Shown here one piece after another: positions 8,160-19,794 of a DNA stretch of 64,000 nucleotides. The notes beneath the pieces are model-generated. The model was not told where the DNA came from and ran no database searches. It was given only the letters and a program-made list of their open reading frames with translations. The position numbers and the translations under genes are program-made. The stretch comes from Streptococcus sp. bf_0095 (GTDB lineage: Bacteria > Bacillota > Bacilli > Lactobacillales > Streptococcaceae): NCBI RefSeq assembly GCF_004166885.1, contig NZ_RCYU01000001.1:838933-902932 (forward strand), given 5' to 3'. Every line of letters begins with the position of its first letter. Positions within the stretch are counted from its first letter, which is position 1.

Positions 8160-10427
8160 ATGCTTTGTCAAAACTGTAAAATCAACGATTCAACCATTCA
8201 TCTTTATACGAATGTGAATGGTCACCAACAACAAGTAGACCTTTGCCAGAACTGCTATCAAATTATGAAAACCGATCCTAACAATAGTCTCCTAGCGGGA
8301 TTAAACCAACAAAATCGCGGAGGGCGGGATCCTTTTGAAGATTTCTTCAATCAACTGGGCAACTTCCAAGCTCCCCAAGAACCTCAAACGCCACCGACCC
8401 AATCAGGAGGAGGCTACGGGGGTGGAAATGGCTACGGTTCAAATCAGAACGGTCGAGCTACTGGACCAAATAGACCTCAAGCCAAACAACAACCGAAAGG
8501 ACTCCTAGAAGAGTTTGGAATTAATGTTACTGAAATCGCTCGCCGTGGGGACATTGATCCAGTCATTGGCCGTGACGACGAAATTCTCCGAGTGATTGAA
8601 ATTTTAAACCGCCGAACCAAAAACAACCCTGTTCTGATTGGAGAACCTGGTGTCGGAAAAACAGCTGTCGTAGAGGGCCTGGCCCAGAAGATTGTCGATG
8701 GCGATGTCCCTTATAAATTACAAGACAAGGAAGTTATTCGGTTAGACGTTGTTAGCCTGGTTCAAGGGACTGGGATTCGTGGACAATTTGAAGAACGGAT
8801 GCAACAATTAATGGAAGAAATCCGTCGCCGTGAAGATGTCATTTTGTTTATCGATGAAATCCATGAAATTGTAGGAGCAGGATCTGCAGGTGATGGCAAC
8901 ATGGATGCAGGAAATATCCTCAAACCGGCTCTCGCTCGTGGTGAATTGCAATTAGTTGGTGCCACAACACTCAATGAGTATCGTATTATCGAAAAAGATG
9001 CTGCTCTTGAACGCCGGATGCAACCCGTCAAGGTGGATGAACCAACGGTTGAAGAAACCATTACCATCCTTAAAGGCATTCAAAAGAAATACGAAGACTA
9101 CCACCACGTCCACTACACAGATGGTGCTATTGAAGCTGCAGCTCTCCTCTCCAATCGCTATATCCAAGACCGCTTCTTGCCCGACAAAGCCATTGACCTC
9201 TTGGACGAAGCAGGCTCTAAGATGAATTTGACTCTCAATTTTGTTGATCCCAAAGTCATTGACCAGCGCTTAATTGAAGCCGAAAATCTCAAAGCCCAAG
9301 CGACGCGGGATGAAGACTTCGAAAAAGCAGCCTACTTCCGTGACCAAATCGCTAAGTACAAAGAAATGCAAGGGCAACAGGTCACCGACCAAGATACGCC
9401 CGTCATTAGCGAAAAGACCATTGAGCACATCGTTGAACAAAAGACCAATATTCCAGTTGGAGATTTGAAAGAAAAAGAACAGTCTCAATTGATTAATTTG
9501 GCTGCTGATTTAAAAGCTCATGTCATCGGCCAAGATGAGGCTGTTGAAAAAATTGCTAAGGCTATCCGTCGTAATCGGGTAGGACTTGGAACGCCAAACC
9601 GTCCAATCGGTAGCTTCCTCTTTGTTGGACCAACTGGTGTCGGGAAGACCGAGTTGTCCAAGCAATTGGCCATCGAACTCTTCGGTTCTGCTGATAGTAT
9701 GATTCGCTTTGATATGAGCGAATACATGGAGAAACACGCCGTTGCCAAATTGGTCGGTGCCCCTCCGGGTTATGTCGGCTATGAAGAAGCTGGCCAGCTG
9801 ACTGAAAAGGTACGTCGCAACCCATACTCTCTCATTCTCTTGGACGAGGTAGAAAAGGCCCATCCTGAAGTCATGCATATGTTCCTCCAAGTCTTAGATG
9901 ATGGTCGCTTGACAGATGGACAAGGCAGAACGGTGAGTTTCAAGGATACCATTATCATCATGACTTCCAATGCGGGAACTGGAAAAGCGGAGGCTAACGT
10001 CGGTTTTGGGGCAGCTCGTGAAGGTCGTACCAATTCGATCCTAGGTGAACTGGGGAACTTCTTTAGTCCAGAATTCATGAACCGCTTTGACGGCATCATT
10101 GAATTCAAAGCCTTGTCTAAGGAAAACCTCCTTCAAATCGTCACTCTCATGCTCGATGATGTCAATCAACGCCTGGCCCACAATGATATCCACCTCGATG
10201 TTACCGATAAGGTCAAGGAAAAATTGGTTGATTTGGGCTACGATCCGAAAATGGGAGCTCGTCCTCTTCGACGCACCATTCAAGACTATATCGAAGATGC
10301 CATTACAGATTACTACCTAGAAAATCCTAGTGAAAAAGATCTGAAGGCTGTCATGACCAGCAATGGAAAGATTTGCATTAAAGGAAAGAACAAACCAGCT
10401 AATGCGACAGAAAAAGTAACTGAATAA
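8160..10427 (+). CDS. clpE: ATP-dependent Clp protease ATP-binding subunit ClpE
   Basis: A 755-residue Hsp100 unfoldase that feeds damaged proteins to ClpP. The diagnostic ClpE zinc finger is at the N-terminus (C3, C6, C29, C32), followed by a Gly/Gln/Asn-rich linker, AAA-1 with Walker A GEPGVGKT (161-168), a UVR-like helix pair in the middle, AAA-2 with GPTGVGKT (490-497), and the C-terminal D2-small domain. There is no Clp-N repeat domain, which separates it from ClpC. The AGAGG ribosome site is at the expected distance. Heat or misfolding control through CtsR is expected from the upstream site. Confidence 0.97.
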   Translation: MLCQNCKINDSTIHLYTNVNGHQQQVDLCQNCYQIMKTDPNNSLLAGLNQQNRGGRDPFEDFFNQLGNFQAPQEPQTPPTQSGGGYGGGNGYGSNQNGRATGPNRPQAKQQPKGLLEEFGINVTEIARRGDIDPVIGRDDEILRVIEILNRRTKNNPVLIGEPGVGKTAVVEGLAQKIVDGDVPYKLQDKEVIRLDVVSLVQGTGIRGQFEERMQQLMEEIRRREDVILFIDEIHEIVGAGSAGDGNMDAGNILKPALARGELQLVGATTLNEYRIIEKDAALERRMQPVKVDEPTVEETITILKGIQKKYEDYHHVHYTDGAIEAAALLSNRYIQDRFLPDKAIDLLDEAGSKMNLTLNFVDPKVIDQRLIEAENLKAQATRDEDFEKAAYFRDQIAKYKEMQGQQVTDQDTPVISEKTIEHIVEQKTNIPVGDLKEKEQSQLINLAADLKAHVIGQDEAVEKIAKAIRRNRVGLGTPNRPIGSFLFVGPTGVGKTELSKQLAIELFGSADSMIRFDMSEYMEKHAVAKLVGAPPGYVGYEEAGQLTEKVRRNPYSLILLDEVEKAHPEVMHMFLQVLDDGRLTDGQGRTVSFKDTIIIMTSNAGTGKAEANVGFGAAREGRTNSILGELGNFFSPEFMNRFDGIIEFKALSKENLLQIVTLMLDDVNQRLAHNDIHLDVTDKVKEKLVDLGYDPKMGARPLRRTIQDYIEDAITDYYLENPSEKDLKAVMTSNGKICIKGKNKPANATEKVTE

Positions 10428-10437
10428 TTGCATTTAA

Positions 10438-10616
10438 AAGAGGCTAGGACAGAAGTCCTAGCCTCTCAATTGTCTTTGGATTGTCGAGCAAGACGCAGTG
10501 GTTGAGTGGGCTCTACTACGCTGATTTCATCAGCTTTTACAGCCCTACTCAACTGTGCGGAGGTGGGACGACGAAATCGAATTCTAACGAATGACCGATT
10601 TCTGTCCCACTCTCTT
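10438..10616 (+). repeat. Structured ~180-bp intergenic repeat, copy B
   Basis: Complete copy, opposite in orientation to copy A. The GAGGCTAGGAC/GTCCTAGCCTC hairpin comes 11 bases after the clpE stop and probably ends the clpE transcript. Then come the GTTGAGT/ACTCAAC structure with the inner GCTGAT-TTC-ATCAGC hairpin, and the GTGGGAC/GTCCCAC hairpin. Confidence 0.9.
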
Positions 10617-10650
10617 ATTTTTATCTCCTACTGCTTTTTATGTCCTTCTA

Positions 10651-10659
10651 TGTTATAAT
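10651..10659 (+). promoter_or_regulatory. Extended -10 promoter of the Nudix gene
   Basis: TGT followed by TATAAT, 28 bases before the ATG at 10688. It lies right after repeat B. Confidence 0.6.
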
Positions 10660-10687
10660 GATAAAAAAATAAGAAGCGAGTTTTAAT

Positions 10688-11137
10688 ATGACTGTTGCAA
10701 CTTTTGGGACAAAAGAAGAAAATGTTGACTATGTCAATCGTTATGGAGTCTATGCGGTGATTCCAAATCCAGCCAAGGATAAAATCATCCTAGTCCAAGC
10801 ACCAAATGGAGCTTGGTTCCTACCAGGTGGTGAAATCGAGGCAGGAGAAGATCATTTTTTGGCACTCGAGCGCGAACTGATCGAAGAGTTGGGTTTCACT
10901 GCGACCATCGGCGAGTATTATGGCCAAGCAGACGAGTACTTCTATTCTAGTCACCGCGACACCCACTACTATAATCCTGCCTATATCTATGAAGTAACTG
11001 ACTTTGTAGAAGCTCAAAAACCGCTAGAGGATTTCAATAACATTGCCTGGTTCCCCATCGATGAAGCCATTGACAGATTAAAAAGAGGAAGTCATAAGTG
11101 GGGCATCAAAATGTGGAAATCTGCCCAAAAATTGTAA
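10688..11137 (+). CDS. Nudix hydrolase
   Basis: A 149-residue protein with a complete Nudix box, GGEIEAGEDHFLALERE followed by LIEELGF (about residues 57-80), which binds Mg and cleaves nucleoside diphosphate-X bonds. MutT-type housecleaning or RNA/nucleotide-sugar hydrolysis are all possible; the substrate cannot be inferred. The next gene, DUF1827, follows at 67 bases with its own likely promoter. Confidence 0.9.
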   Translation: MTVATFGTKEENVDYVNRYGVYAVIPNPAKDKIILVQAPNGAWFLPGGEIEAGEDHFLALERELIEELGFTATIGEYYGQADEYFYSSHRDTHYYNPAYIYEVTDFVEAQKPLEDFNNIAWFPIDEAIDRLKRGSHKWGIKMWKSAQKL

Positions 11138-11173
11138 GCGACTTCTTTCACAAAATAAAAAAAAGTGCTATAA

Positions 11174-11179
11174 TAAATG
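11174..11179 (+). promoter_or_regulatory. -10 element of the DUF1827 gene
   Basis: TATAAT followed about 25 bases later by a strong AGGAGG site and the ATG at 11205. A TTCACA about 16 bases upstream may be the -35. Confidence 0.5.
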
Positions 11180-11204
11180 GAGAAAGAGCTTAGGAGGATC
11201 TCAC

Positions 11205-11507
11205 ATGAAGCTTATGAACACAACAAATAGTCATGCTACTCTGGTCAAAAGTCAATTAGAAAGTACCGATGCTACCCTTGTTGAGGTCTATTCAGCTGGT
11301 AACACCGACGTTATCTTTACCAAAGCTCCTACACATTACGAATTGCTGATTAGTAACAAACACCGTGCCATTCGTGAAACAGAAGTTGAAAAAATTCGTG
11401 AGTTCTTTTTAAAACGCAAGATTGATCTTCAAATCATTGACCAATCTGCTATAAAGACCCTCTACTCTGATAAACTGATCGAAATTTCTTTCCCAATTGC
11501 TAAGTAA
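11205..11507 (+). CDS. DUF1827 family protein
   Basis: A 100-residue small cytoplasmic protein that matches the lactic-acid-bacterial DUF1827 family and, as in other streptococci, follows a Nudix gene. No catalytic motif can be seen. It has a strong AGGAGG ribosome site and a clear terminator, so it is likely well expressed. Function unknown. Confidence 0.8.
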   Translation: MKLMNTTNSHATLVKSQLESTDATLVEVYSAGNTDVIFTKAPTHYELLISNKHRAIRETEVEKIREFFLKRKIDLQIIDQSAIKTLYSDKLIEISFPIAK

Positions 11508-11530
11508 GGTATTTCTACCTTACTTTTTTC
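11503..11530 (+). terminator. Intrinsic terminator of the DUF1827 gene
   Basis: AGTAAGGTA, TTTC loop, TACCTTACT, then a T run; the hairpin starts inside the stop codon. Confidence 0.85.
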
Positions 11531-11547
11531 TTTGCTATCTTTTTCAA

Positions 11548-11590
11548 AAAACATCCGTTCACCTCGATAATGAGATGAACGGATGTTTTA
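11548..11590 (-). terminator. Terminator of the GNAT gene (hairpin usable from both sides)
   Basis: ACATCCGTTCA pairs with TGAACGGATGT around a short loop, flanked by A-run and T-run on the two sides. It abuts the stop codon of the minus-strand acetyltransferase. Confidence 0.85.
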
Positions 11591-12022
11591 TTTCTGATAG
11601 ATCATTTTTACGTGAGGGGTAGAAGCCAAGATAAAAGGCTCGCTCACCCTTTGAAAACCTAGCTTTTCATACAAGCCAACTACCTGTTCTTGGGCCTCAA
11701 TTTCAATGGTCCGCCCAGGAAAGCTCTGTTCACACAGATCCAAAATCTGCTCCACCATAGCCCTTCCCAGTCCTTGGCCACGACTGTCTTTGGCTACAGC
11801 AACTCGGCCAAAATGAATCGTAGTCCCCGTCTCAAAGATCCGTGCATAGGCATCTACATTTCCCTTTTCGTCTTGATGAAAAAGGTGAAGAGCTCTAAGA
11901 TCAATAGCATCAAGATCATTGTAGATTCTTGTCTGTTCCACGACAAAGGTTTCCAAACGCAATTGAACGATCTCGTAAAACTCTTTTAGTTCTAGTTCTT
12001 TAAATTCTTTCCGGTACCACAT
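11588..12022 (-). CDS. GNAT family N-acetyltransferase, ElaA type
   Basis: A 144-residue acetyltransferase. The acetyl-CoA pyrophosphate loop is GRVAVAKDSRGQGLGRAMVEQI (motif A, RGQGLG near residue 82-87), and the C-terminal part has GLYEKLGF (motif B). The N-terminal LRLETFVVEQTRIYNDLDAID section is typical of the ElaA group. The acceptor substrate is unknown. Repeat copy C lies directly upstream, so its promoter may sit within or beyond that repeat. Confidence 0.85.
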   Translation of the reverse strand: MWYRKEFKELELKEFYEIVQLRLETFVVEQTRIYNDLDAIDLRALHLFHQDEKGNVDAYARIFETGTTIHFGRVAVAKDSRGQGLGRAMVEQILDLCEQSFPGRTIEIEAQEQVVGLYEKLGFQRVSEPFILASTPHVKMIYQK

Positions 12023-12046
12023 CAGTTCCTCTTTATTGAAAAAGTC

Positions 12047-12222
12047 GAGGCTGGGACAAAAGTCCTAGCCTCTTTTTTGTCTTTGGATTGTCGAGCAAGA
12101 CGCAGTGGTTGAGTGGGCTCTACTACGCTGATTACATCAGCTTTTATAGCCCTACTCAACTGTGCGGAGGTGGGACGACGAAATCGAATTCTAACGAATG
12201 ACCGATTTCTGTCCCACTCTCT
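12047..12222 (+). repeat. Structured ~180-bp intergenic repeat, copy C
   Basis: Complete copy in the same orientation as copy B. It fills the gap between the ileS 3' end and the GNAT 5' end. Here ileS transcription meets the GTGGGAC/GTCCCAC hairpin first. Confidence 0.9.
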
Positions 12223-12238
12223 ATTTTTTCACTTCTTA

Positions 12239-15031
12239 TTATTTGGCTTCAAATCCTTCTGCTACTGCGTCTGCAAAGTTTTCTTCTACGATGCTTGCAC
12301 AGTGGTCACAGATGGTTGCGTTGTAGCTACGTTCTGCTGTACTTGGATCGATGCGGCGGCAGCGGTCACAAACCTCGCCAGCTGCACGTTCAACAGTGAA
12401 AGCAACATCCTCGAAGGCCACTGCGCCTTCTGGAGCTGGACCTTCTGCAATGGTCAACTCTGAAACAATCAAGAGTTGTGCAACATTGCTATCTACTGCC
12501 CCAAGAAGAGTCTTCACTACTTCGTTTGGATAAACCGTCAAGTGAGCTTCAAGAGATTTACCGATCACTTTTTCGTTCCGTGCTTCTTCTAAAGCTTTTT
12601 GAGCTTGGCCACGGAAGTCCATGAAGGCTGACCAGGCATCCAAGATTTCTTCTTGGTTAGCAAATGTTTGAGCTTCTGGTAATTCTGACAATTGAACGAA
12701 GTCTTCCGCTTCAAACTCAAGATAAGACCAGATTTCCTCTGCAGTGTGAGGAAGAATTGGTGTCAAAAGTTTGGTGATTTTCACAAGAATGTCATAGAAG
12801 ACTGTTTGCATTTGACGGCGTTCAAGTGATTTCGCACCTTCGATGTAGACAACATCTTTGGCAAAATCTAGGTAGAAGGCAGACAAATCAACATTGATAA
12901 AGTTCACCAAAGCCTTGTAGATGGTCAAGAATTCGAAGTTTGCGTAGGCATCACGAATGGTCTTGACAAGTTGGTTAAAGCGGATAGTCATGTACTTATC
13001 AACGGAACGAAGCTCTTCATAAGCTACTGCATCCTCAGCTGGGTTAAAGTCAGATGTGTTCGCAATCAAGAAACGAAGGGTGTTACGGATCTTACGGTAA
13101 GTCTCAGAAACTTGGCTCAAGATATCCATAGAGATACGTACGTCGTTGCTTGAATCCACACTGGTTACCCAGAGACGCAAGATTTCAGCACCAAATTGTT
13201 TTTCAACATCACTTGGAGCAATCGTGTTTCCAAGAGATTTGGACATCTTTTCACCTTTACCATCCAAGGCAAAACCTTGTGACAAGATTTGTTTGTAAGG
13301 TGCTACGCCATGGTTTGCCACAGATGTAATGAGCGAGGAGTTGAACCAACCACGGTACTGGTCAGAACCTTCTAGGTAAAGATCAGCTGGGTATTTGAGT
13401 TCTGGACGGTTGACAACTACTCCATTCCATGATGAACCGGAGTCGAACCATACGTCCATGATATCTGTTTCTTTCTTGAACTCTCCATTTGGAGAACCTG
13501 GATGCGTAAATCCTTCTGGCAAGAGGTCTTTGGCATCACGTTCCCACCAGATGAGAGAGCCATGCTCTTCAAAGAGTTGAGCCACATGCTCAATCGTTTC
13601 AGCTGTCATGATTGGTGTGCCATCTTCAGCATAGAAGATTGGAAGTGGGACACCCCAAGCACGTTGACGAGAGATAACCCAGTCACCACGGTCACGAATC
13701 ATATTGTAAAGACGGACTTTACCCCACTCTGAGTGGAATTTCACTTTTTCAATTTCATCCAAGATTTCTTGACGGAATTTTGAAACTGAGGCAAACCATT
13801 GTGGAACTGCACGCCAGATGATTGGCTTCTTCGTACGCCAGTCAAATGGGTAGGAGTGAGAGATTTCTTCTTGAGCAAGAAGCAAATCACCAAGTTTTTC
13901 AATAACCGTTGGCACAACCTTGTCATAGAATTGACCTTCAAACTCAGGACCAGCATTGGCCATCATGATCCCGCGTTCGTTAACAGTCACGGCAACTTCT
14001 AGACCATTAGCAACACCGACATTGTAGTCATCCTCACCAAAACCAGGGGCTGTATGGACGATACCAGTACCTGAGTCTGTTGTAACGTGATCACCAAGTA
14101 TCACGAGTTCATCTACTGCTGTATCCCATGGGTGTTCTGTCACGATGTTGTTGAGGTCTTGTCCACGGTAAGTTGCCAAAACTTGAACATCAGCCCAACC
14201 AAACTTCTCAGACAAACTGTTCAACAATTCTGCAGCTACCACAAACTTACGGGTTTCACCAGCTGGTTGCACCAAGACGTAATCAATATCCGCACCAACA
14301 GTCAAACCACGAGAAGCTGTGATGGTGAATGGTGTTGTTGTCCAGACAACGATGTATGTGTCTGTATCTAGGACACCTTTACCATCTTTAACCTTGTTGG
14401 CATAGTAAAGGGAAGTTGAAACTAAGTCATGGTATTCAATTTCCGCTTCAGCAAGAGCTGACTCAGATGACCAAGACCAGTAAACAGGCTTCGCTCCACG
14501 GTAGATATAGCCTTTATTAGCCATTTCACCGAAGACACGGATTTGCGCTGCTTCATAGTCAGGTGTCAATGTTACATACGGATTTTCCCAGTCACCTGAA
14601 ACACCCAAACGCTTGAAATCTTCGCGTTGTTTATCTACTTGAGAAAGAGCATATTCACGGCAAAGTTTTAAGTACTCAACCAAGTCCATCTCTTTGCGTT
14701 TGACACCTTGTTTTGCCAAAACTTGCTCGATTGGCAATCCGTGTGTATCCCAACCTGGGATGTATGGTGCGTAGAATCCTGACATAGATTTCGAACGAAC
14801 AATGATATCTTTTGAAATCTTGTTCATGGCATGTCCTACGTGGATATTCCCGTTAGCATACGGAGGGCCATCATGCAAAGTGAAATGAGGTTTCCCTTGG
14901 TTCAATTCTTGACGGCGTTGATAAAGCTTTGCCTCATCCCATTCTTTTTGCCATACTGGTTCTTTTGTGGGAAGACCTGCCCGCATCGGGAACTCTGTCT
15001 TACCTAAATTTAGTGTCTCTTTGAGTTTCAT
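12239..15031 (-). CDS. ileS: Isoleucyl-tRNA synthetase
   Basis: A 930-residue class I synthetase. The HIGH motif reads HVGH (64-67), the KMSKS motif is in [12 protein letters not shown], a CP1 editing domain lies between them, and the C-terminus has the zinc-binding CDRC...CDHC pairs. It charges tRNA-Ile. It is placed after divIVA as in other streptococci, but has its own T-box leader, so its level should respond to uncharged tRNA-Ile. Confidence 0.98.
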   Translation of the reverse strand: MKLKETLNLGKTEFPMRAGLPTKEPVWQKEWDEAKLYQRRQELNQGKPHFTLHDGPPYANGNIHVGHAMNKISKDIIVRSKSMSGFYAPYIPGWDTHGLPIEQVLAKQGVKRKEMDLVEYLKLCREYALSQVDKQREDFKRLGVSGDWENPYVTLTPDYEAAQIRVFGEMANKGYIYRGAKPVYWSWSSESALAEAEIEYHDLVSTSLYYANKVKDGKGVLDTDTYIVVWTTTPFTITASRGLTVGADIDYVLVQPAGETRKFVVAAELLNSLSEKFGWADVQVLATYRGQDLNNIVTEHPWDTAVDELVILGDHVTTDSGTGIVHTAPGFGEDDYNVGVANGLEVAVTVNERGIMMANAGPEFEGQFYDKVVPTVIEKLGDLLLAQEEISHSYPFDWRTKKPIIWRAVPQWFASVSKFRQEILDEIEKVKFHSEWGKVRLYNMIRDRGDWVISRQRAWGVPLPIFYAEDGTPIMTAETIEHVAQLFEEHGSLIWWERDAKDLLPEGFTHPGSPNGEFKKETDIMDVWFDSGSSWNGVVVNRPELKYPADLYLEGSDQYRGWFNSSLITSVANHGVAPYKQILSQGFALDGKGEKMSKSLGNTIAPSDVEKQFGAEILRLWVTSVDSSNDVRISMDILSQVSETYRKIRNTLRFLIANTSDFNPAEDAVAYEELRSVDKYMTIRFNQLVKTIRDAYANFEFLTIYKALVNFINVDLSAFYLDFAKDVVYIEGAKSLERRQMQTVFYDILVKITKLLTPILPHTAEEIWSYLEFEAEDFVQLSELPEAQTFANQEEILDAWSAFMDFRGQAQKALEEARNEKVIGKSLEAHLTVYPNEVVKTLLGAVDSNVAQLLIVSELTIAEGPAPEGAVAFEDVAFTVERAAGEVCDRCRRIDPSTAERSYNATICDHCASIVEENFADAVAEGFEAK

Positions 15032-15059
15032 GGAGTCTCCTATAAAAAATTATGATACA

Positions 15060-15288
15060 AAATAAAAGACCACGACCTCGCCAAAAAGGACGACAAGTCG
15101 TGGTACCACCTTCATTCAAGAAAGAGAGTAGTCTCTTTCTCCTCTTTTGTCGCTAACGCTGACCAGCGTTAGTGGTTACTCATTTCACCACTAAGATTTG
15201 TAAAAGGATCTACCTTAACAAAGGGAGTACAGGTCTTCCACCATCACCTGCTCGCTAAAACTATTTGATAAGGTCACTGTTTTTACAG
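15060..15288 (-). promoter_or_regulatory. T-box leader of ileS (Ile, ATC specifier)
   Basis: On the minus strand the conserved T-box sequence AGGTGGTACCACG is followed by a terminator (ACCACGAC pairing with GTCGTGGT, then TTTT). Stem I closes with TGTAAAA/TTTTACA, and one base before the 3' arm is ATC (15207-15209), an isoleucine codon, in the specifier position. Uncharged tRNA-Ile would stabilise the antiterminator. Confidence 0.93.
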
Positions 15289-15294
15289 ATTATA
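15289..15294 (-). promoter_or_regulatory. Probable -10 of the ileS T-box transcript
   Basis: TATAAT on the minus strand; its first bases overlap the divIVA stop codon TAA. No good -35 is seen. It is placed just ahead of stem I of the T-box. Confidence 0.5.
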
Positions 15295-16135
15295 AAATTG
15301 AAACAGTTTCCCGTTGTTCTTCCCCTTCTGGAGCGTCGATATCATCAACTTCAGGAGTTTCTACAACAATTTCTTCAATAGAATCTTGAACTACTTGATT
15401 TTTTTCTGCTTCTTCCAAAGCTACTTGAACTTTTTCATTCAATCCTTCAAAAGCTTGAGTCGCAGACAATTCACGGTTTACAGCTTCAATATGTTTTTGC
15501 AATTCTTCAATTTCAGCACGTGAGAATTGACGAGTTAAATCAATTGCTTCATCATCGTAGTTATGATGAACCGTTTCTTCCAAAGCTTTTTCGACTACTT
15601 CACGGAAAGCCTCATCACTTGTTTGAATATACATAGCAGTTGGGCGAAGAATTTCATCCCATTCTGGTGTATCAATGATGCTCAATTGACTTTCAATAGT
15701 TGATTTCAAACGTTGGTGGAAGACACGTGTCTTATTCTTCAATTCTTCCGTTTCTACTGCAACTTTCTTGGCATTGTCTGTAGCATGACGGAGAATCTCA
15801 TTCGCTTTCGCTTTTGCTTCTTCGACTAAGTGGTGAGCATCTTGCTCAGCTTGACGAATAATCGTTTCTGAACGCTCATTTGCCGCGTGCTTCACACGTT
15901 CCGCAGTATCTTGAGCGATCAATACTGATTGACTCAAAGAGTCTTTCATTTCATCAAAGTAATTCAAGCGTTCTTCCAACGCACTAATTTTTGTTTCCAA
16001 TTCATGTTTTTCACGAACTAATTTTTCATAGTCTCGGTAGACCATGTCTTGAAACTCTTCAACTTCTTTAGCATCGTAGCCTCTAAATTTTACATAAAAG
16101 CGTTTATCTTTGATTTCTAAAGCTGTAAGTGCCAT
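15290..16135 (-). CDS. divIVA: Cell division initiation protein DivIVA
   Basis: A 281-residue coiled-coil protein. The N-terminal lipid-binding domain is clear (MALTALEIKDKRF, then FRGYDAKEVEEFQDMVYRDYE). Two long coiled coils follow, and an acidic tail. It binds curved membrane at septum and poles and organises division and elongation proteins in streptococci. It is the last gene of the ftsA-ylmH division string, ending on the ileS promoter. Confidence 0.95.
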   Translation of the reverse strand: MALTALEIKDKRFYVKFRGYDAKEVEEFQDMVYRDYEKLVREKHELETKISALEERLNYFDEMKDSLSQSVLIAQDTAERVKHAANERSETIIRQAEQDAHHLVEEAKAKANEILRHATDNAKKVAVETEELKNKTRVFHQRLKSTIESQLSIIDTPEWDEILRPTAMYIQTSDEAFREVVEKALEETVHHNYDDEAIDLTRQFSRAEIEELQKHIEAVNRELSATQAFEGLNEKVQVALEEAEKNQVVQDSIEEIVVETPEVDDIDAPEGEEQRETVSIL

Positions 16136-16144
16136 AGTTACTCC

Positions 16145-16933
16145 TTATTTTCTACTGGAAAATACTTCAACTGTTATTTTGTATTTCCCGCTTTTTGATT
16201 GGCCGTTTTCTGATAGAAATTTAAAGCGGCCATATTTTCGAACACTAATTAAATCTGCTACTTGAATCATCCGACTAGGATTATCAATTGGCGCATAGTT
16301 TACCTTTACTTGGCCAGACTGAATCAATTGAACAGCAACAGACCGAGCAAGCTTAAAAGTCGAGGCTACTAGCTTATCAAGCCGTACACTAGTAACCAAT
16401 AGGTCTTTGATCTTGGATGGTTCTTCTACAAAAATCCTGTCTCGACAGTCGATCTCACGAATCTTCACAGAGGCTTTTGCAATTTTTCTAAGATTATCTT
16501 TGAAGTAGGAAGAGAAACGTGCATCCACATAAATATGAATTTTCCCCTGTCCAACCACGATATCTCCAAAAGACTTTCTTTCCAAGCCTAGCTGATGGAG
16601 AAGCGAGCCCAAAACTTGAGAATGACTTAATCGATAGAATTTATCCGGATAGAGAACTTCTAATAAGGCAATCTCAAAATCAGATGCATCCAACACATAG
16701 TAGCTAGGAGCAAGAATCACCCGTGCATATTCTGTTGGATAAATTTCTGAACTTGAGAATACCTGCAAACCGTGGTGGGCACCAATTTGTTGTAAAATAT
16801 CAACCTGATGTGGATTTAAAAAAGAGGTCAGTTCAAAACTATACTGTTGCTCCACCCGAGCCACTAATTCTAGGACTCGATCGATAAATACGTGATCTTC
16901 TTGACTATAGTGTTGATAAAATCCCTTGGTCAT
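16145..16933 (-). CDS. ylmH: YlmH, S4-domain RNA-binding protein
   Basis: A 262-residue protein with a C-terminal S4 domain (RLDKLVASTFKLARSVAVQLIQSGQVKVNY, from about residue 182). Family members bind ribosomes or peptidyl-tRNA-stalled 50S subunits. It overlaps yggT by 4 bases and lies in the standard division-gene string. Confidence 0.92.
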   Translation of the reverse strand: MTKGFYQHYSQEDHVFIDRVLELVARVEQQYSFELTSFLNPHQVDILQQIGAHHGLQVFSSSEIYPTEYARVILAPSYYVLDASDFEIALLEVLYPDKFYRLSHSQVLGSLLHQLGLERKSFGDIVVGQGKIHIYVDARFSSYFKDNLRKIAKASVKIREIDCRDRIFVEEPSKIKDLLVTSVRLDKLVASTFKLARSVAVQLIQSGQVKVNYAPIDNPSRMIQVADLISVRKYGRFKFLSENGQSKSGKYKITVEVFSSRK

Positions 16934-17190
16934 ATAAATTGTACCAAAAATTGAAGGACAAATCGTTCCACTACGGACAGAGCGAGCAAGGCAAACATGA
17001 CCGTAAAGTCTAACCCACCAAATTGCAAAGGAATCTTTCTAAATAGGCTCAAAAATGGTTCGACGATCCGTTGAACCATTTTAGCTAAAGCCGATTCTGA
17101 TGCATTTGGAAACCAACTAAGCAACGCATAGATGATTAATACTAGCTCAAAAACCTGAAAGAAATTTCTAACTAATTGTAGGACAAACAT
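16930..17190 (-). CDS. YggT family membrane protein (YlmG)
   Basis: Eighty-six residues with two hydrophobic segments (about 5-25 and 60-85) flanking a conserved polar loop (WFPNASES, RIVEPFLSLFRKIPLQFGGLDFT). Found with sepF in most Gram-positives; a role in septum or membrane organisation is suspected but not established. It is 1 base from sepF and 4 bases into ylmH. Confidence 0.88.
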   Translation of the reverse strand: MFVLQLVRNFFQVFELVLIIYALLSWFPNASESALAKMVQRIVEPFLSLFRKIPLQFGGLDFTVMFALLALSVVERFVLQFLVQFI

Positions 17191-17191
17191 A

Positions 17192-17821
17192 TTAACGATT
17201 TCGTTTCATATCAAAGTCATATTCAGCAATTTCGACATCATTTGGAAGGCGAATATCTTCAATATTCACAACAACATTGATTGGTGTTAGTAAGTACATA
17301 GTACTTGCAACACGACGTAGATTCCCGGCTAATACATAGCGAGCACCATCCAAATAATCCAAACATCTTCTCGCCTGAACTTCAGTCATGTATTGGAAGT
17401 CAATGAGAATACTTTCGTTTGCCAACAACAAGTCAACAATTTCAGTTGCTTCTTCGTATTTACGAGGATAGCGGACATCAATTGTAATCTTTTCATCTGC
17501 AGCAGAACGATTTCTTGCCAACTCTTGTTGACGTTGATGAAGTCGAGTAATATTTTCAGAAGATGATTTTTGAGATGAAGCTGATTCAACCACTGCTGTA
17601 GAAGCTACTTGTGGACGACTTGCTGCAACAGGAGTAGGTTTCTGCTCCTTGGCAGCTCCCACAGCTTTTGGACGTGGTTTTGATGATGGTTGTACTGGTT
17701 TAGGGGATGATACAGGTTGGCTAGCACCGACTGCTTGAGCAGGCGCTTCTTGCACATCGTACTCATCTCCATCTTCAGTAAAATAATCAATCAATCGATC
17801 AAATCTATCTTTAAATGACAT
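17192..17821 (-). CDS. sepF: Cell division protein SepF
   Basis: A 209-residue FtsZ-binding protein that anchors the Z-ring to membrane. The N-terminus has an amphipathic membrane-targeting helix ([14 protein letters not shown]), the C-terminal about 90 residues form the SepF core ([22 protein letters not shown] ... [15 protein letters not shown]). The Pro/Ala/Ser/Lys linker at residues 25-100 is long for the family. Confidence 0.95.
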   Translation of the reverse strand: MSFKDRFDRLIDYFTEDGDEYDVQEAPAQAVGASQPVSSPKPVQPSSKPRPKAVGAAKEQKPTPVAASRPQVASTAVVESASSQKSSSENITRLHQRQQELARNRSAADEKITIDVRYPRKYEEATEIVDLLLANESILIDFQYMTEVQARRCLDYLDGARYVLAGNLRRVASTMYLLTPINVVVNIEDIRLPNDVEIAEYDFDMKRNR

Positions 17822-17830
17822 AATTCTTTC

Positions 17831-18499
17831 CTATTTGAAAAATGAGGTCCCAATTCGCACAAAAGTCGCACCGTTAGCAATTGCTACATCATAATCACGA
17901 CTCATTCCCATGCTTAACTCTGTAAAGGGCATATTTTTCAACTGTTTCTTTTGTAATTCTTTTTGAAGTTGGTGAGTTGCTGCAAATATGGCTTGCAACT
18001 CGTCCTGACTTGCCTCAAAAGGAGCCATCGTCATTAAGCCAACAATTTGTAAGTTATCCAAGTTTTCCATTTCTGGAAGAAGAGCATCGAGCTCTTCCGG
18101 AGCAAATCCATGCTTGCTTTCTTCTCCAGAAATATTAACTTGTATAAAACATTTAATTGGGTGACTCGCCCTTTTTTGAATTTCTTGGGCAAGCTTCATA
18201 GAATCTAAAGCATGGAAGTAATCTACATAATTGATAACTTCTTTTACTTTACGACGTTGGAGACTACCGATCAAATGCCAGGTAAGTCCCTCACCTTTTA
18301 GAGCTTGGTATTTTTCTAGAAATTTATCAACACGGTTTTCACCGATATGACGGACTCCTGTATCTACCAGAGCCTTAGCTTGGTCGATACCGACATACTT
18401 AGTAACAGCAATTACATTCACCTGATCAGTGCGGTTTGCTGTTTCCATTGCTTGTGCAACCTGCGAGAATATACGCTCTTTATTTTCAATCAGATTCAT
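17831..18499 (-). CDS. YggS family PLP-binding protein
   Basis: A 222-residue single-domain alanine-racemase-fold protein. The PLP lysine lies in AVTKYVG near residue 34, and HLIGSLQRRK and SMGMSRDYDVAIANGATFVRIG are typical. Members keep PLP homeostasis; no racemase activity is expected. It sits between ftsZ and sepF as in other streptococci. Confidence 0.94.
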   Translation of the reverse strand: MNLIENKERIFSQVAQAMETANRTDQVNVIAVTKYVGIDQAKALVDTGVRHIGENRVDKFLEKYQALKGEGLTWHLIGSLQRRKVKEVINYVDYFHALDSMKLAQEIQKRASHPIKCFIQVNISGEESKHGFAPEELDALLPEMENLDNLQIVGLMTMAPFEASQDELQAIFAATHQLQKELQKKQLKNMPFTELSMGMSRDYDVAIANGATFVRIGTSFFK

Positions 18500-18501
18500 T
18501 C

Positions 18502-19785
<1,284 letters not shown>

Positions 19786-19794
19786 TTACACTCC

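Noticed and set aside
12239..15031. Long plus-strand frames within ileS, valS, clpE and the division genes
   Set aside because: These are shadows in other frames of well-supported genes, with no family features.
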